A stretch of DNA of 64,000 nucleotides from Gilliamella apicola (GCF_000599985.1 NZ_CP007445.1:2852001-2916000), one strand, 5' to 3'; counted from the first letter of the stretch, positions 11,984 to 22,344 are shown. The notes: a model not told the origin generated them from the letters alone. A program made the numbers and translations.

Positions 11984-12277
11984 CTATTTAGGTAATGAGA
12001 TTTTCTTCTCGTCACTTGGTCTAAAAATGGTAAAAATAGATCCGACTTGTTGAACGGCTAGCGCATTTGTTTCGCGGATAATTGCTTCACAAATTAGCTT
12101 TTTAGTTTCGCGATCTTCTGCAGATATTTTAATTTTGATTAATTCATGAAAATTTAGGGCATTTTCAATTTCAGCTAAAACGCCTTCGGTAAATCCGTTA
12201 GCACCAATCATCACTATAGGTTTAAGGTGATGAGCTTCACTTTTTAAATACTGTTTTTGTTTATTCGATAAATTCAT
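11984..12277 (-). CDS. yhbY: Ribosome assembly RNA-binding protein (CRM domain)
   Basis: YhbY is a single CRM-domain protein that binds 23S rRNA in 50S precursors. The sequence has LSNKQKQYLKSEAHHLKPIVMIGANGFTEGVLAEIENAL, with the CRM GxxG-type loop at IGANGFTEGV, then LIKIKISAEDRETKK. It is 97 aa, the family length. It sits between greA and rlmE, divergent from rlmE, the same arrangement as in E. coli. Confidence 0.95.
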   Translation of the reverse strand: MNLSNKQKQYLKSEAHHLKPIVMIGANGFTEGVLAEIENALNFHELIKIKISAEDRETKKLICEAIIRETNALAVQQVGSIFTIFRPSDEKKISLPK

Positions 12278-12375
12278 TAATTTTTTATCACATTAAGTTG
12301 TAATTTGGTTATTTTACCCTTATATATATGAGTAATCAATTGAAGTAACTATCTTATACTAAGGATTTATTATCT

Positions 12376-13002
12376 GTGAGTAACAAAAAACGATCAGCAA
12401 GTTCAACGCGTTGGCTTAATGAACATTTTAATGACCGTTTTGTGCAACAGGCACAAAAAAAAGGACTACGCTCAAGAGCGTGGTTTAAATTAGAAGAAAT
12501 TCAAAAAAGTGATAAATTATTCAAACCAGGCATTACTGTAGTTGATTTAGGGGCAGCGCCCGGTGGTTGGTCACAATATGTTGCCTCATTGATTGGTAAT
12601 AAAGGGCGCATTATTGCATGTGATCTACTGCCTATGGATCCTATCGTTGGAGTTGATTTTTTACAGGGTGATTTTAGAGATGAAGTCGTTTTGAAAGCAT
12701 TATTAGAACGAGTTGGAGAAGAAAAAGTCCAAGTTGTTATGTCAGATATGGCTCCAAATATGAGTGGACAACCAGCTGTTGATATACCTAGAGCAATGTA
12801 CTTAGTTGAACTTGCGCTTGATATGTGTAGAGATGTGCTTGCACATAATGGCAATTTCATCGTAAAAGTCTTTCAAGGCGAAGGATTTGAAGAGTATTTA
12901 AAACAAGTACGCGCTATGTTTAAAACAGTCAAAATTCGTAAACCAGAAGCATCACGAGCAAGATCTCGAGAAGTTTATATTGTTGCAACGGGTATGAAGT
13001 AG
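12376..13002 (+). CDS. rlmE: 23S rRNA 2'-O-ribose methyltransferase RlmE
   Basis: RlmE (FtsJ/RrmJ) methylates the 2'-OH of U2552 in the A-loop of 23S rRNA late in 50S assembly. The SAM-binding motif [14 protein letters not shown] and the K-D-K-E tetrad region are present (basic [12 protein letters not shown] near residue 35, [25 protein letters not shown]). The start is GTG after AAGGA. The length of 208 aa equals E. coli. ftsH follows 75 bp downstream, the conserved heat-shock rlmE–ftsH pair. Confidence 0.97.
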   Translation: MSNKKRSASSTRWLNEHFNDRFVQQAQKKGLRSRAWFKLEEIQKSDKLFKPGITVVDLGAAPGGWSQYVASLIGNKGRIIACDLLPMDPIVGVDFLQGDFRDEVVLKALLERVGEEKVQVVMSDMAPNMSGQPAVDIPRAMYLVELALDMCRDVLAHNGNFIVKVFQGEGFEEYLKQVRAMFKTVKIRKPEASRARSREVYIVATGMK

Positions 13003-13077
13003 CCAGTTTAATAAATTTGTAGTACCATACTTCGTTAATTTTGGTCGTAACTATTATTTTTATGAGGGGTTTTTCTT

Positions 13078-14961
13078 TTGAACGACATGGTGAAGAATTT
13101 ACTGATTTGGGGAGTAATTGCTATAGTGTTAATCGCTGTATTTAACCAATTTAGCGTTATATCTAATGGGCTCCCTCAAGTTAATTATACTCAATTTAAT
13201 TCTGATATTGCCAACAAAAAGCTCAAAGAAGTGCATATCAATGGACGTGAAATTACTGCTACAACCAACGGTAATGAAAATTATGTTACCTATATTCCTT
13301 ATTATGATGATAAATTAATGGATGATTTGGTGCTCAATAAAGTCGCGGTATATGGCCAACCTGAAGAGAGACCAAGTTTATTAGCCAATATTTTAATTTC
13401 TTGGTTTCCAATGGCAGTATTTGTTGGCCTTTGGTTCTTTGTCATGCGCCAAATGAATGGAGGTGGTAAAGGTGGACCAATGGCGATCGGCAAAAGTAAA
13501 GCCCGAATGTTAACACCCGATCAGGTCAAAACCAAATTTGCCGATGTTGCTGGCAGTGAAGAAGCTAAGCAAGAGGTAACTGAAGTCGTTGATTTCTTAC
13601 GTGATCCTGGTAAATATCAAAAATTAGGTGGGCGAATTCCAAAAGGAATTTTAATGGTTGGGCCTCCAGGTACGGGTAAAACATTACTGGCAAAAGCAAT
13701 CGCTGGTGAAGCCAATGTACCATTCTTTAGCATTTCAGGTTCTGATTTTGTTGAAATGTTTGTCGGTGTAGGTGCTTCCCGTGTAAGAGATCTCTTTGAA
13801 CAAGCGCGTAAACACGCCCCTTGTATTATTTTTATCGATGAAATTGATGCAGTTGGACGTAAACGTGGTGCTGGCTCTATGGGTGGTCACGATGAACGAG
13901 AACAAACATTAAATCAAATGTTAGTTGAAATGGATGGATTTGAAACCAATAGTGGTATTATCATTATCGCAGCAACTAACCGTGTAGATATACTTGATCC
14001 AGCTTTACTTCGTCCTGGTCGTTTTGACCGACAAGTACAAATTGGTTTACCTGATATGAAAGGACGAGAACAAATCTTAGCCGTACATGTGCGTAAAATT
14101 CCACTAGGTCCTGATGTTGATTTATCGGTATTAGCGCGTGGTACACCTGGTTATTCAGGAGCAGAATTAGCCAATTTAGTTAATGAGGCTGCTTTATTTG
14201 CTGCCCGACGTAATAAACGTCTTGTTACTATGGATGAATTTGAAGAAGCCAAAGACAAAATCAATATGGGTACAGAAAGACGTTCATTAACCATGACCCA
14301 AGAACAACTCGTTTCAACAGCTTATCACGAAGCTGGGCATGCGATTATTGGCTATTTAATGCCTGATCACGATCCTATCCACAAAGTGACTATTATTCCT
14401 CGTGGACGAGCCTTAGGTGTGACTTTCTTTTTACCAGAAGGTGACCGAGTAAGTGAGAGTCGAGAAAAATTAGAAGGTGATATTGCAACCCTTTATGGTG
14501 GTCGACTTGCAGAAGAGTTAATCTATGGTACAGATAAAGTATCAACAGGCGCATCAAATGATATTAAAGTTGCAACTCAGTATGCAAGAGCAATGGTAAC
14601 ACAGTGGGGCTTTTCTGAACGTTTAGGACCATTATTTTATGAAATGGATGAAAATTCTGCCTATGGACGACCTAAAGATATTTCAGATGAAACAGCTCGA
14701 ATCATTGATGAAGAGGTCAAAGCTATAATCGATCGTAATTACCAACGAGCTCGTCAAATATTAACTGATAATATTGATGTACTTCATGCAATGAAAGATG
14801 CATTAATGAAATATGAAACTATTGGTTCAAAACAAGTTGCAGATTTAATTGCACGCCGTCCAGTTACTACCCCTGATGATTGGACAGAAAGTGATGAAAA
14901 AGCAGCAAATGAGATTCCAAATGAGGGTGCAAGCACAACACCTCCTCAATCAGAAAGTTAA
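13078..14961 (+). CDS. ftsH: ATP-dependent zinc metalloprotease FtsH
   Basis: FtsH is a membrane-anchored hexameric AAA+ protease that degrades LpxC, sigma-32 and unassembled membrane proteins. Two transmembrane helices (about residues 5–25 and 98–120) flank a periplasmic domain. Walker A GPPGTGKT is at residues 195–202, followed by Walker [12 protein letters not shown] and the second region of homology [20 protein letters not shown]. The zinc motif HEAGH starts at residue 417. The TTG start at 13078 follows GAGGGG at suitable spacing; the ATG three codons on is too far from it. It is 627 aa, with a short C-terminal tail. Confidence 0.97.
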   Translation: MNDMVKNLLIWGVIAIVLIAVFNQFSVISNGLPQVNYTQFNSDIANKKLKEVHINGREITATTNGNENYVTYIPYYDDKLMDDLVLNKVAVYGQPEERPSLLANILISWFPMAVFVGLWFFVMRQMNGGGKGGPMAIGKSKARMLTPDQVKTKFADVAGSEEAKQEVTEVVDFLRDPGKYQKLGGRIPKGILMVGPPGTGKTLLAKAIAGEANVPFFSISGSDFVEMFVGVGASRVRDLFEQARKHAPCIIFIDEIDAVGRKRGAGSMGGHDEREQTLNQMLVEMDGFETNSGIIIIAATNRVDILDPALLRPGRFDRQVQIGLPDMKGREQILAVHVRKIPLGPDVDLSVLARGTPGYSGAELANLVNEAALFAARRNKRLVTMDEFEEAKDKINMGTERRSLTMTQEQLVSTAYHEAGHAIIGYLMPDHDPIHKVTIIPRGRALGVTFFLPEGDRVSESREKLEGDIATLYGGRLAEELIYGTDKVSTGASNDIKVATQYARAMVTQWGFSERLGPLFYEMDENSAYGRPKDISDETARIIDEEVKAIIDRNYQRARQILTDNIDVLHAMKDALMKYETIGSKQVADLIARRPVTTPDDWTESDEKAANEIPNEGASTTPPQSES

Positions 14962-14983
14962 TTTGCTCAAAATGTATAAATAT

Positions 14984-15006
14984 AACGCGCTACGGCGCGT
15001 TTTTTC
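14984..15006 (+). terminator. Intrinsic terminator after ftsH
   Basis: AACGCGC and GCGCGTT form a 7-bp stem with a stable TACG tetraloop, followed by a run of T (15000–15005). It lies 22 bp past the ftsH stop. folP therefore probably has its own promoter or depends on readthrough. Confidence 0.85.
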
Positions 15007-15076
15007 ATAGTTAAAAATTTTACAAATCTATAAATTAAAAAATAATCACTAAGGTTCAATCAAATAAGGAGCAATT

Positions 15077-15913
15077 ATGGAAATTCGATTTCAAAATCAG
15101 ATAATGGACCTTTCATTTCCACAAGTAATGGGCATTGTTAATATGACACCTGATTCATTTTCTGATGGGGGCAATTACAATAATCTTGATGATGCTATGC
15201 GGCGAGTTGACAGTATGATTCAAGCTGGTGCCTCATTCATTGATGTAGGTGGAGAATCGACTCGTCCTGGAGCGGCTGAAGTATCTGTTGAGGAAGAATT
15301 GGATCGAGTTATACCTTTGGTTGAAAAAATTGCTCGTTATTTTGATGTTTGGATTTCAGTAGATACATCTAAACCACAAGTAATCACTGAATCTGCAAAA
15401 GCGGGAGCCCACTTAATTAATGATATTCGAGCGCTAACCGAACCTGGAGCCATCGAAGCGGCAGCAAAAACACAATTACCAGTCTGTATTATGCATATGC
15501 AAGGTGATCCTAAAACCATGCAAAATGCACCACATTATCAGCAAGACATATATCAAGAAGTGGATCAATTTTTTACTCAACATATTAACCGTTGTATAAA
15601 TGCTGGAATAGAACGTCAAAAAATCATACTCGATCCAGGTTTTGGTTTTGGTAAAACTCTACAACACAACTATCGATTATTGGCTAAATTAAAAAATTTT
15701 CACCATTTCGGTTTACCGTTATTAGTTGGTATGTCACGTAAATCAATGATAGGACAAGTATTAAATGTACCACCTCAAGAACGTATGATTGGTAGTGTAT
15801 CTTGTGCTGTAATTGCAGCTATGCAAGGTGCACAAATTATTCGTGTTCATGATGTAAAAGAAACCTTTGATGCACTGCGGATTGTGCAAGCAACATTAGC
15901 AGAGCAAGTATAA
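15077..15913 (+). CDS. folP: Dihydropteroate synthase
   Basis: This cytoplasmic folate enzyme joins p-aminobenzoate to 6-hydroxymethyl-7,8-dihydropterin diphosphate and is the target of sulfonamides. Signatures are GIVNMTPDSFSDGG (loop 1), GGESTRPGA (loop 2), ISVDTSKP, LINDI, VCIMHMQGDPKTMQ, ILDPGFGFGKT and VGMSRKSMIG. At 278 aa it is full length, with AAGGAGC before the ATG. In E. coli folP is followed by glmM. Here glmM is absent and a decayed regulator follows. Confidence 0.97.
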   Translation: MEIRFQNQIMDLSFPQVMGIVNMTPDSFSDGGNYNNLDDAMRRVDSMIQAGASFIDVGGESTRPGAAEVSVEEELDRVIPLVEKIARYFDVWISVDTSKPQVITESAKAGAHLINDIRALTEPGAIEAAAKTQLPVCIMHMQGDPKTMQNAPHYQQDIYQEVDQFFTQHINRCINAGIERQKIILDPGFGFGKTLQHNYRLLAKLKNFHHFGLPLLVGMSRKSMIGQVLNVPPQERMIGSVSCAVIAAMQGAQIIRVHDVKETFDALRIVQATLAEQV

Positions 15914-15958
15914 TTTAACGCTGCATTATTCATTTTCTTATTAATTATTAAATAAAAA

Positions 15959-15991
15959 TTTAGCTGTTAAAGAATACCTAAAACAGCTAAA
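15959..15991 (+). terminator. Hairpin after folP, possible terminator
   Basis: A 10-bp inverted repeat (15959–15968 with 15982–15991) with a 13-base loop lies 46 bp past folP. There is no T-run after it, so terminator activity is uncertain. The remainder of 15992–16157 shows no feature. Confidence 0.35.
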
Positions 15992-16157
15992 TATCTAGAT
16001 TGATTCAATCTACTTCGAAATGAACTAGTAATAAAAATAAGTTTTACTGTTTCCTTGTAAAACTCCAAATAATACGAAATCTATTAAACTACCATAGAAT
16101 GTTAATAAAAATTTCTAAAAATTAACCTATTCAGTTTTTAGAGAAATCCGAAATGTA

Positions 16158-16524
16158 TTGCTTTCCTATTTTAATGCCTTGCCTTTTGAGAAAGAAGAAC
16201 TACTGTCCGAAAAAGATAATGTCAAAAATATTATTGAAAAAGTATTTAATAACTCTGTACAAGCATTAAAAGAAGCCCAATCTATTGTTGATGCTAAAAT
16301 TATATTCAAAGCTGCAGAATGGATTTTTCATGCTAATCGTATAGTTATTTTTGGTGTAGGTTGTACAGCTATTGTGAGTCAAGATATTGAACATAAATTA
16401 TTGAGAATAGGAATTCACAGCCATACTTATAGCGATAATCATTTAATAGTAATGGTAGCAAGTCAATTAAAAAAACGATGAGGTTATTGCTATTTCTCAA
16501 TCAGGAAATAAAGCAGAAAATTGA
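16158..16524 (+). pseudogene. Decayed MurR/RpiR-family regulator (SIS domain)
   Basis: The reading frame encodes about 107 residues that match the linker and first half of the SIS domain of RpiR-type regulators: RIVIFGVGCTAIVSQDIEHKLLRIGIHSHTYSDN. The N-terminal helix-turn-helix domain is missing. At about 16468–16474 a run of seven A shifts the frame. Removing one A restores DEVIAISQSGNKAEN, including the sugar-phosphate-binding SxSG motif, but a TGA follows a few codons later. It is therefore N-truncated, frameshifted and C-truncated. It may once have controlled an amino-sugar or sugar-phosphate operon. No partner catabolic gene remains nearby. Confidence 0.8.
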
Positions 16525-16629
16525 AGAGTTTATATCTTTTCATTTTTTATAATAAAATAGTTTGAAATTAAAAACATTAAATCTAAGCGATATAGAGTTT
16601 CATTTGGATTTTTTAAAGATGATGAAGTT

Positions 16630-17460
16630 TTACTCAATAAAGATCGCGATAAATATAAACAGCCCGATATAATTATTATTCATAAAAGCTTTAAAACAAT
16701 TTGTTCTGTCACGATCTTTAATTAACCATTGTTGATAAATAAACAACAATAACGCCAACAATAAACTCAAATAATAAAGAAAAGATAACTGATTGACTTT
16801 ACCAATAATAAATAAACTAATAAGCATGATTGTCTGTAGTATTCCAATGATTAGCTTGTCATACTTACCAAATAGAATTGCCGTAGACTTAATGCCAATT
16901 TTTATATCATCATTACGATCAACCATAGCATACTCAGTATCATAAGCAACTGTCCAACAAATATTTGCAATGCAAAGTAACCAACACGTTAATGGGAATT
17001 GTTCTATTGTTGCTGCATATGCCATCGGAATGCTCCAACTAAAGGCGATACCTAAGATAACTTGAGGAAAATGGGTGTAACGTTTCATAAAAGGATAAAC
17101 CATAGCAGTTAACAATGCCAAGCAGGCAATTAACCATGACAGTTTGTTTAAGATTAACAAAAGACCTAATGCCACAACTAACAATATTAATAGAGTCCAC
17201 AATGCGTTTTTTTCAGTTAATGCCCCGCGGGCCAGAGGACGATTCTGAGTACGATCCACATGACCATCAAAATTCCTATCAGCGTAATCATTCACAACAC
17301 ACCCGGCTGAGCGCATGACCAGAACCCCTAAAGTAAATACAACAATGATATAAACAGGTGGATAACGTGTTGCAAGCCAAATAGCCCAAAATGTTGGCCA
17401 TAATAATAGCAATGTGCCAATTGGACGATCGAGTCGCATTAGTTGTAAATAAGCTAGCAT
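16630..17460 (-). CDS. ubiA: 4-hydroxybenzoate polyprenyltransferase
   Basis: UbiA attaches the polyprenyl tail to 4-hydroxybenzoate in ubiquinone synthesis and is an integral inner-membrane enzyme with about eight helices. The first aspartate motif NDYADRNFD begins at residue 57. The second, [12 protein letters not shown], is near residue 180. These bind magnesium and the prenyl diphosphate. [20 protein letters not shown] is the conserved N-terminus. The 276 aa length is slightly short of E. coli UbiA (290 aa). The expected partner ubiC is not adjacent. Confidence 0.95.
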   Translation of the reverse strand: MLAYLQLMRLDRPIGTLLLLWPTFWAIWLATRYPPVYIIVVFTLGVLVMRSAGCVVNDYADRNFDGHVDRTQNRPLARGALTEKNALWTLLILLVVALGLLLILNKLSWLIACLALLTAMVYPFMKRYTHFPQVILGIAFSWSIPMAYAATIEQFPLTCWLLCIANICWTVAYDTEYAMVDRNDDIKIGIKSTAILFGKYDKLIIGILQTIMLISLFIIGKVNQLSFLYYLSLLLALLLFIYQQWLIKDRDRTNCFKAFMNNNYIGLFIFIAIFIE

Positions 17461-17577
17461 AAATAGAGTTTATCCTGATAAATTATTGGAGAATTATACC
17501 GTTTATCCTAAAAGCTGCAATGCTAGGTATAGGGCATAAAAATATCTGTTTGAACAAGAATTAATTTTTTTAAGTAG

Positions 17578-18162
17578 TTATAACAGATCTAGTTCAATAT
17601 TGTTTAATAATATCTGTAAATACTGTTCCGCAATCACAGCTAAAGCTTGGTAAAAAAAACTAATTTCATTGTGTTTTAAGCGATTTAAATAGATTGAACT
17701 CCAAATTGATAAATGATCAATAATTAATTGCTTTGCTACTGATAATTGTTTTTTTTCTGCTAATAGAGCAAAAGCCATTAGCATTAACCCAAATTGATCC
17801 TCTGGTTCATTCATACCACTATTAAGCGTTAAACCATTTTGTTGTAAAAATTGACGGTAACGCTCTTGGGATTCTCCCATTAATAACTTTTCTTGATCAA
17901 GATATACCGAGCCCCAAGGAGGGACAGGCATATTACCTTGACCTTCAAATAACAGTGAAAACTGAAAATCAAGATCGGGGTTTTGTATTTGATCGGCTAA
18001 TATTTGGCACTGCTCATAAATTAATTTATCATCTGTCCAGCTTACTAACTCATCAATATGCAGTAGCCCATCAATCAGTGGTTTAACTATTTTGCTATTA
18101 GGCGAATAATAGAAAAATGCACCCAATAATTTTGCTAAAGTGACTAAAGTTAAATTATCCAA
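17578..18162 (-). CDS. dmsD: Tat proofreading chaperone DmsD
   Basis: DmsD is a cytoplasmic TorD-family chaperone that binds the twin-arginine signal of the DmsA-type catalytic subunit and holds it until the molybdenum cofactor is inserted. E. coli DmsD aligns at LGAFFYYSPNS, MPVPPWGSVYLDQEKLLMGES and NEPEDQFGLMLMAFALLAE, the last carrying the E-P-x-D-H/Q signature. The start codon is TTG; there is no in-frame ATG before a stop upstream. The product is 194 aa. It is the last gene of the dms operon, 54 bp after dmsC, similar to the ynfEFGH–dmsD order of E. coli. Confidence 0.9.
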   Translation of the reverse strand: MDNLTLVTLAKLLGAFFYYSPNSKIVKPLIDGLLHIDELVSWTDDKLIYEQCQILADQIQNPDLDFQFSLLFEGQGNMPVPPWGSVYLDQEKLLMGESQERYRQFLQQNGLTLNSGMNEPEDQFGLMLMAFALLAEKKQLSVAKQLIIDHLSIWSSIYLNRLKHNEISFFYQALAVIAEQYLQILLNNIELDLL

Positions 18163-18215
18163 ATTACTTAATCTCTTATTTATATATTATCGTTAACTAA
18201 TAAAACTTATGATAA

Positions 18216-19055
18216 TTATAACGGTATCGTCCATAAATTATAAAAAGCAATGCGTCCACAAAGTTCAGCAACTAAAGTGCATACAAAACCAAGCATATAA
18301 ACCATCGTTATTTTTTTGCTACGCCAACTATTTATGGCAATCAAAATCAATGCAACCAACAGTAAACCACACTGAACTGCAACCCAATGATACTGATCAT
18401 AAGCCAACTGGGGAGCTATTTCGATCATTAAGTTAATATAAGGAAGCTTTAATAACAATATCAACAAAGCACCGATAAAAAAAGCAATGCTACCCGTTCG
18501 ATGGAATCCTAACATGGCTACCATAACTCCCCCCAACACCAACATTGCAGTGTACATTTGAATTGCCGTGTAATAAGTTCCCCATGTTTTAACCGTTGGC
18601 AACATGTAAGTTAATACAATTGTCCACACAAAAACTAAACTTAGGATCACCAACAATAGAGCAAGTATTTTGCTGATATGTGGAATTTGATTAATGCGCT
18701 GACATAAAGTTTTAATAAATCCCCATCGATTTGAATTGTTAAGGTGTGAAAAGTAAGCAAGTATGACACAACCAAAGGTAACGCCAAATAATACCCCAAA
18801 AGTAAAGATCTCATTACTCATTGGTGAACGACCAATACCGAAAATCACATTTAAAGCACGGAAAGGTTTACCTAAGTGAAATGAAGCCAATAACATACCT
18901 AGTGCCATAAAAACTAAGGCGACTAAATTAACTTTTTCGATAATCAGCGTATTATGATTAGATCGATTAAATAAAGAATTTAAATTGCCTAAAAGCACCA
19001 TCCCCGCAGATAGTTGCCCAAATATAGTAAAAAATACCAGTGGTAATTCATGCAT
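18216..19055 (-). CDS. dmsC: DMSO reductase membrane anchor subunit
   Basis: DmsC anchors the DmsAB complex in the inner membrane and takes electrons from menaquinol. The protein begins MHELPLVFFTIFGQLSAGM, the NrfD/DmsC start, and has about eight hydrophobic helices. ALGMLLASFHLGKPFRALN and MSNEIFTFGVLFG are family blocks. The ATG at 19055 follows GGAGGAGGT and lies 1 bp downstream of the dmsB stop, so translational coupling is likely. The frame is open 21 codons further upstream but that part overlaps dmsB. It is 279 aa. Confidence 0.92.
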   Translation of the reverse strand: MHELPLVFFTIFGQLSAGMVLLGNLNSLFNRSNHNTLIIEKVNLVALVFMALGMLLASFHLGKPFRALNVIFGIGRSPMSNEIFTFGVLFGVTFGCVILAYFSHLNNSNRWGFIKTLCQRINQIPHISKILALLLVILSLVFVWTIVLTYMLPTVKTWGTYYTAIQMYTAMLVLGGVMVAMLGFHRTGSIAFFIGALLILLLKLPYINLMIEIAPQLAYDQYHWVAVQCGLLLVALILIAINSWRSKKITMVYMLGFVCTLVAELCGRIAFYNLWTIPL

Positions 19056-19056
19056 T

Positions 19057-19671
19057 TTAGACCTCCTCCGGATTAAGCACTTTACCAAGTGTATCACCGG
19101 ATGCTTTGGCCTGTGCATGTGGTTTTATAACAATATTGGGTTTAGTCAATTGTGAATTTGGTAATGGTGCAATATTACGTTCATCACCATATTGCTCACG
19201 CAACTTACCAATTTCATCAAAATCTAAAGCGTGTTGCGGACATGATTCCACACATACAGGCTTTAATCCTTCCGCTACACGCTCATAACATCCATCACAT
19301 TTAGACATAACTTTTTTTTGCTGATCATATTGTGGTGCACCATAAGGACAACGCATTTCACAGTATCGACAACCAATACAAATATCTTGATTCACCACAA
19401 CTAAGCCATCTTGTTCACGCTTATGCATTGCACCTGTTGGGCATCCTTGAACACAAGTGGGTTGTTCACAATGATTGCAAGAAATCGACAAATAGTAAGT
19501 AAAAGTATTATTTTGCCAAAGACCATCAACTTGCTGCCAATCACCACCGCCATATTCATAAACACGACGAAAATGGATACCTAAAGAGTTATCTTTTTCA
19601 TCTTTACAGCTCAATTGACAGGTTTTACAGCCCGTACACTTAGAAGAGTTAATATAGAATCCATATTGCAT
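19057..19671 (-). CDS. dmsB: DMSO reductase iron-sulfur subunit
   Basis: DmsB carries four [4Fe-4S] clusters that pass electrons from DmsC to DmsA. The ferredoxin-type cysteine groups are CTGCKTCQLSC, CNHCEQPTCVQGCP, CIGCRYCEMRCPYGAP and CDGCYERVAEGLKPVCVESCP. A start three codons upstream (19680) would abut the AGGGAG ribosome site. The ATG at 19671 has correct spacing and matches DmsB (QYGF). The product is 204 aa against 205 in E. coli. Confidence 0.94.
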   Translation of the reverse strand: MQYGFYINSSKCTGCKTCQLSCKDEKDNSLGIHFRRVYEYGGGDWQQVDGLWQNNTFTYYLSISCNHCEQPTCVQGCPTGAMHKREQDGLVVVNQDICIGCRYCEMRCPYGAPQYDQQKKVMSKCDGCYERVAEGLKPVCVESCPQHALDFDEIGKLREQYGDERNIAPLPNSQLTKPNIVIKPHAQAKASGDTLGKVLNPEEV

Positions 19672-19690
19672 TTTTATCATCTCCCTTTAA

Positions 19691-22147
19691 TTACGATGCC
19701 GTTGACATAGCTGCTAATGGTTTAATTTCAACCAAATTAGTATGTTGTGGATTGGACTTAGCCAGAACGGATGGGCGCATTGAAGTTAGGCGATTAACAC
19801 AACCACCAATATCAATCCCTGCTGCATTAGTTTTTGCCCACAAACCTTGAGGGATCGCAATAACACCAGGCAATATACGTGGTGTAACTTTAGCAGGAAT
19901 ATACAATCGACCACGATCGTTATAAACCTCAACTAACTGTCCATGCCTAATCTGTCTTGACGCAGCATCAAATGGATTAATCCAAATACTGCTCGCCACA
20001 GCTTCTCGTAATTGCGGTAGATTACTGTAACTTGAATGACAATGACCTTTAATATGAAAACCAATTAATTGTAATGGATATTTTTGTTTCTGTTGCTTAT
20101 CTTCACTACCTTCAATAGCAGGTAAATAAGCTGGAATTGGATAAAGTTTATCATCTTCATCAAACTCCCATTCATTGGCAATTTTAGCCAATGCTTCAGA
20201 ATAAAGTTCAATTTTTCCTGATGGCGTATTTAATGGATTTTTAACAGGATCATCTCTGAATGTTTGTAAAGCGACCTGGTTATCACTATTAGCTAACTTA
20301 CGATCAATGACTCCCATACCGTCAGTTTCATCAAAACTAGGTAAATTGGGCTCTTGTTTGCGGAGTTTTTCATAGCAGTACTCTATCCACTCATCTTGAG
20401 TACGACCTTGTGTGAATTTATCTTTTACCCCCATCTTTTCAGATAAATCAGTTAACACATCATATGACGAACGATTTTCCCAAAGAGGCTTAATTGCTCG
20501 TTGCATACGAATAATATAATGATAAGCACCTGATGCATAAGAATTGTTAATCAGATCATTACTTTCGACCGATGATACATCTGGTAATAGTAAATCAGCA
20601 TATTTAGCCGATGCGGTCATATGCGTGTCCCAAACTAAAATAAATTCGCATTTTGATTCATCTTGTAAAATTTGGTGAGTTCGATTGAGATCAGCATGCT
20701 GATTACCAATGACATTACTTGCATAACTCCAAATAAATTTAATACCAACATCTAATTTATCCTTATTTTTTATATAAGAATTTTTAGCAGTCATGCTATA
20801 TGGTTCATCAATGGCTTTAGTCCATAAAAAGAATGGAATACTGGTTTTAATTGGGTTAACCAGACTTAAACTTGGAACTGAATAAGTCACACTACCACCC
20901 CAAGTTCCTATATTGGTTCCAAGCTTACCAAACTGACCAGTGATAATTGGTAATATCATGATCGCTCTTGTAGTATGTTCACCATTTTGCCAACGTTGTG
21001 GTCCCCAACCTTGGGAAATCCATGCAGCCTTAGCATTAACAATGTCGATCGCCAATTTTCGAATTTGATTTGCTGGAATTCCAGTTATATGAGCTGCCCA
21101 TTCAGGTGTTTTCGGTGTTCTATCATCTCCTAAACCAAGAATATAAGATTTAAAATCGCTAAAAGGAGGTGCAGTATCAGGCAATGAGTCTGCGTTCCAA
21201 CCCACACAGTACCGATTGAGCATTTCATCATCAATCCGATCTTCTTCAAGTAAAGCATATCCAATTGCGGCAACTAAAGCGGCATCAGTACCGGGAATGA
21301 TTGGGATCCATTCAGCATCATAACCAACTACACTTTCACTACGTCGTGGATCGATAATGATGACTCTTGCCTTACTTTGTGATAAAGCATTAAATAACTC
21401 TGTAACTTGTCCACCACCCGACATTCGAGTTTCGGCAATATTTTGACCAAACATCACAACCAAATCAGAATGTTTTATTTGGTCTAACAAAGATTCTTTA
21501 GCATTACCATAAATATAAGGTTGAATTGCAGTTATTTGTCCGCTTGAATAATCACCATGGTAATTCAAAAAACCACCAATAGTATTTAAAAACCGCTTAC
21601 AGGCGTTACGTCCAGGGATGTTTGCACCAGTAGTACCTGTACCATATTGATAATAAATAGCCTCATTGCCATACTTATCAATAGTATATTTGAGTTTATC
21701 AGCTAATAAATTAATTGCCTCTTCCCATGAAATTCGCTTAAATTTACCTTCACCGCGTTTACCAACTCGTAGCATTGGATATTTTAAACGGTCAGGATCA
21801 TAAGTTCGCCAGCGAACAGATCGACCTCGCAAACAAGGGCGAATTTGATGCTGACCAAAAACAGGATCATTAATACCATCTTCAGCAGAAATTTTAGTGA
21901 TGATATCGTTTTTAACATGAACTTTTAGAGGGCAACGACTTCCACAGTTGACTAAACAGGCGCTATAAAAGATTTTTTCTTGGTTAGTAGGATTAGGAGG
22001 AATTTCACTATTATTGGCATTCTTATCCGATTCAGCATAAGAAAAAGGTATTTGCATATTACTTGCTAATGCAGCAATACTTCCAATTGCTATCGATCTT
22101 TGTAAAAAACCACGTCGACTAATTTTATTATTTTGTGACTTGCTCAT
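19691..22147 (-). CDS. dmsA: DMSO/N-oxide reductase catalytic subunit, Tat-exported
   Basis: This molybdopterin enzyme is the terminal reductase for dimethyl sulfoxide or related S- and N-oxides in anaerobic respiration. The Tat signal SRRGFLQRS is at residues 10–18, followed by a hydrophobic stretch. An N-terminal cluster motif (CLVNCGSRCPLKVHV, then RPCLRGRS) binds [4Fe-4S]. Molybdopterin-family blocks include VVMFGQNIAETRMSGGG, DPRRSES, GWGPQRWQNGEHTTRA and LLLPDVSSVESND. The length of 818 aa is normal for DmsA/YnfE. It heads dmsABC–dmsD. Substrate specificity (DMSO, TMAO or selenate) cannot be fixed from sequence by eye. Confidence 0.93.
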   Translation of the reverse strand: MSKSQNNKISRRGFLQRSIAIGSIAALASNMQIPFSYAESDKNANNSEIPPNPTNQEKIFYSACLVNCGSRCPLKVHVKNDIITKISAEDGINDPVFGQHQIRPCLRGRSVRWRTYDPDRLKYPMLRVGKRGEGKFKRISWEEAINLLADKLKYTIDKYGNEAIYYQYGTGTTGANIPGRNACKRFLNTIGGFLNYHGDYSSGQITAIQPYIYGNAKESLLDQIKHSDLVVMFGQNIAETRMSGGGQVTELFNALSQSKARVIIIDPRRSESVVGYDAEWIPIIPGTDAALVAAIGYALLEEDRIDDEMLNRYCVGWNADSLPDTAPPFSDFKSYILGLGDDRTPKTPEWAAHITGIPANQIRKLAIDIVNAKAAWISQGWGPQRWQNGEHTTRAIMILPIITGQFGKLGTNIGTWGGSVTYSVPSLSLVNPIKTSIPFFLWTKAIDEPYSMTAKNSYIKNKDKLDVGIKFIWSYASNVIGNQHADLNRTHQILQDESKCEFILVWDTHMTASAKYADLLLPDVSSVESNDLINNSYASGAYHYIIRMQRAIKPLWENRSSYDVLTDLSEKMGVKDKFTQGRTQDEWIEYCYEKLRKQEPNLPSFDETDGMGVIDRKLANSDNQVALQTFRDDPVKNPLNTPSGKIELYSEALAKIANEWEFDEDDKLYPIPAYLPAIEGSEDKQQKQKYPLQLIGFHIKGHCHSSYSNLPQLREAVASSIWINPFDAASRQIRHGQLVEVYNDRGRLYIPAKVTPRILPGVIAIPQGLWAKTNAAGIDIGGCVNRLTSMRPSVLAKSNPQHTNLVEIKPLAAMSTAS

Positions 22148-22260
22148 TGAATTCCCTTATTTTTTATGTGGGATTTATTTATCATAATACTATTGATGGA
22201 ATATTAAAACTGAAAAAGCAATATAGCTCATGATTAATTTTAAATTAAATTAATTAAATA

Positions 22261-22274
22261 ATAATTATTATCAA
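22261..22274 (-). promoter_or_regulatory. Possible FNR-like half site upstream of dmsA
   Basis: On the minus strand this reads TTGATAATAATTAT. The first half matches FNR TTGAT perfectly and the second half (ATTAT against ATCAA) only partly. An FNR site is expected for an anaerobic reductase operon, but this candidate is weak, lies about 115 bp upstream of the start, and the region is AT-rich enough to give such matches by chance. Confidence 0.25.
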
Positions 22275-22344
22275 CTAATACACTATCATAAAACGCTATT
22301 TGTATTTCATTGTAAATTTAATATCATACATCTTAAAGAAAGAT

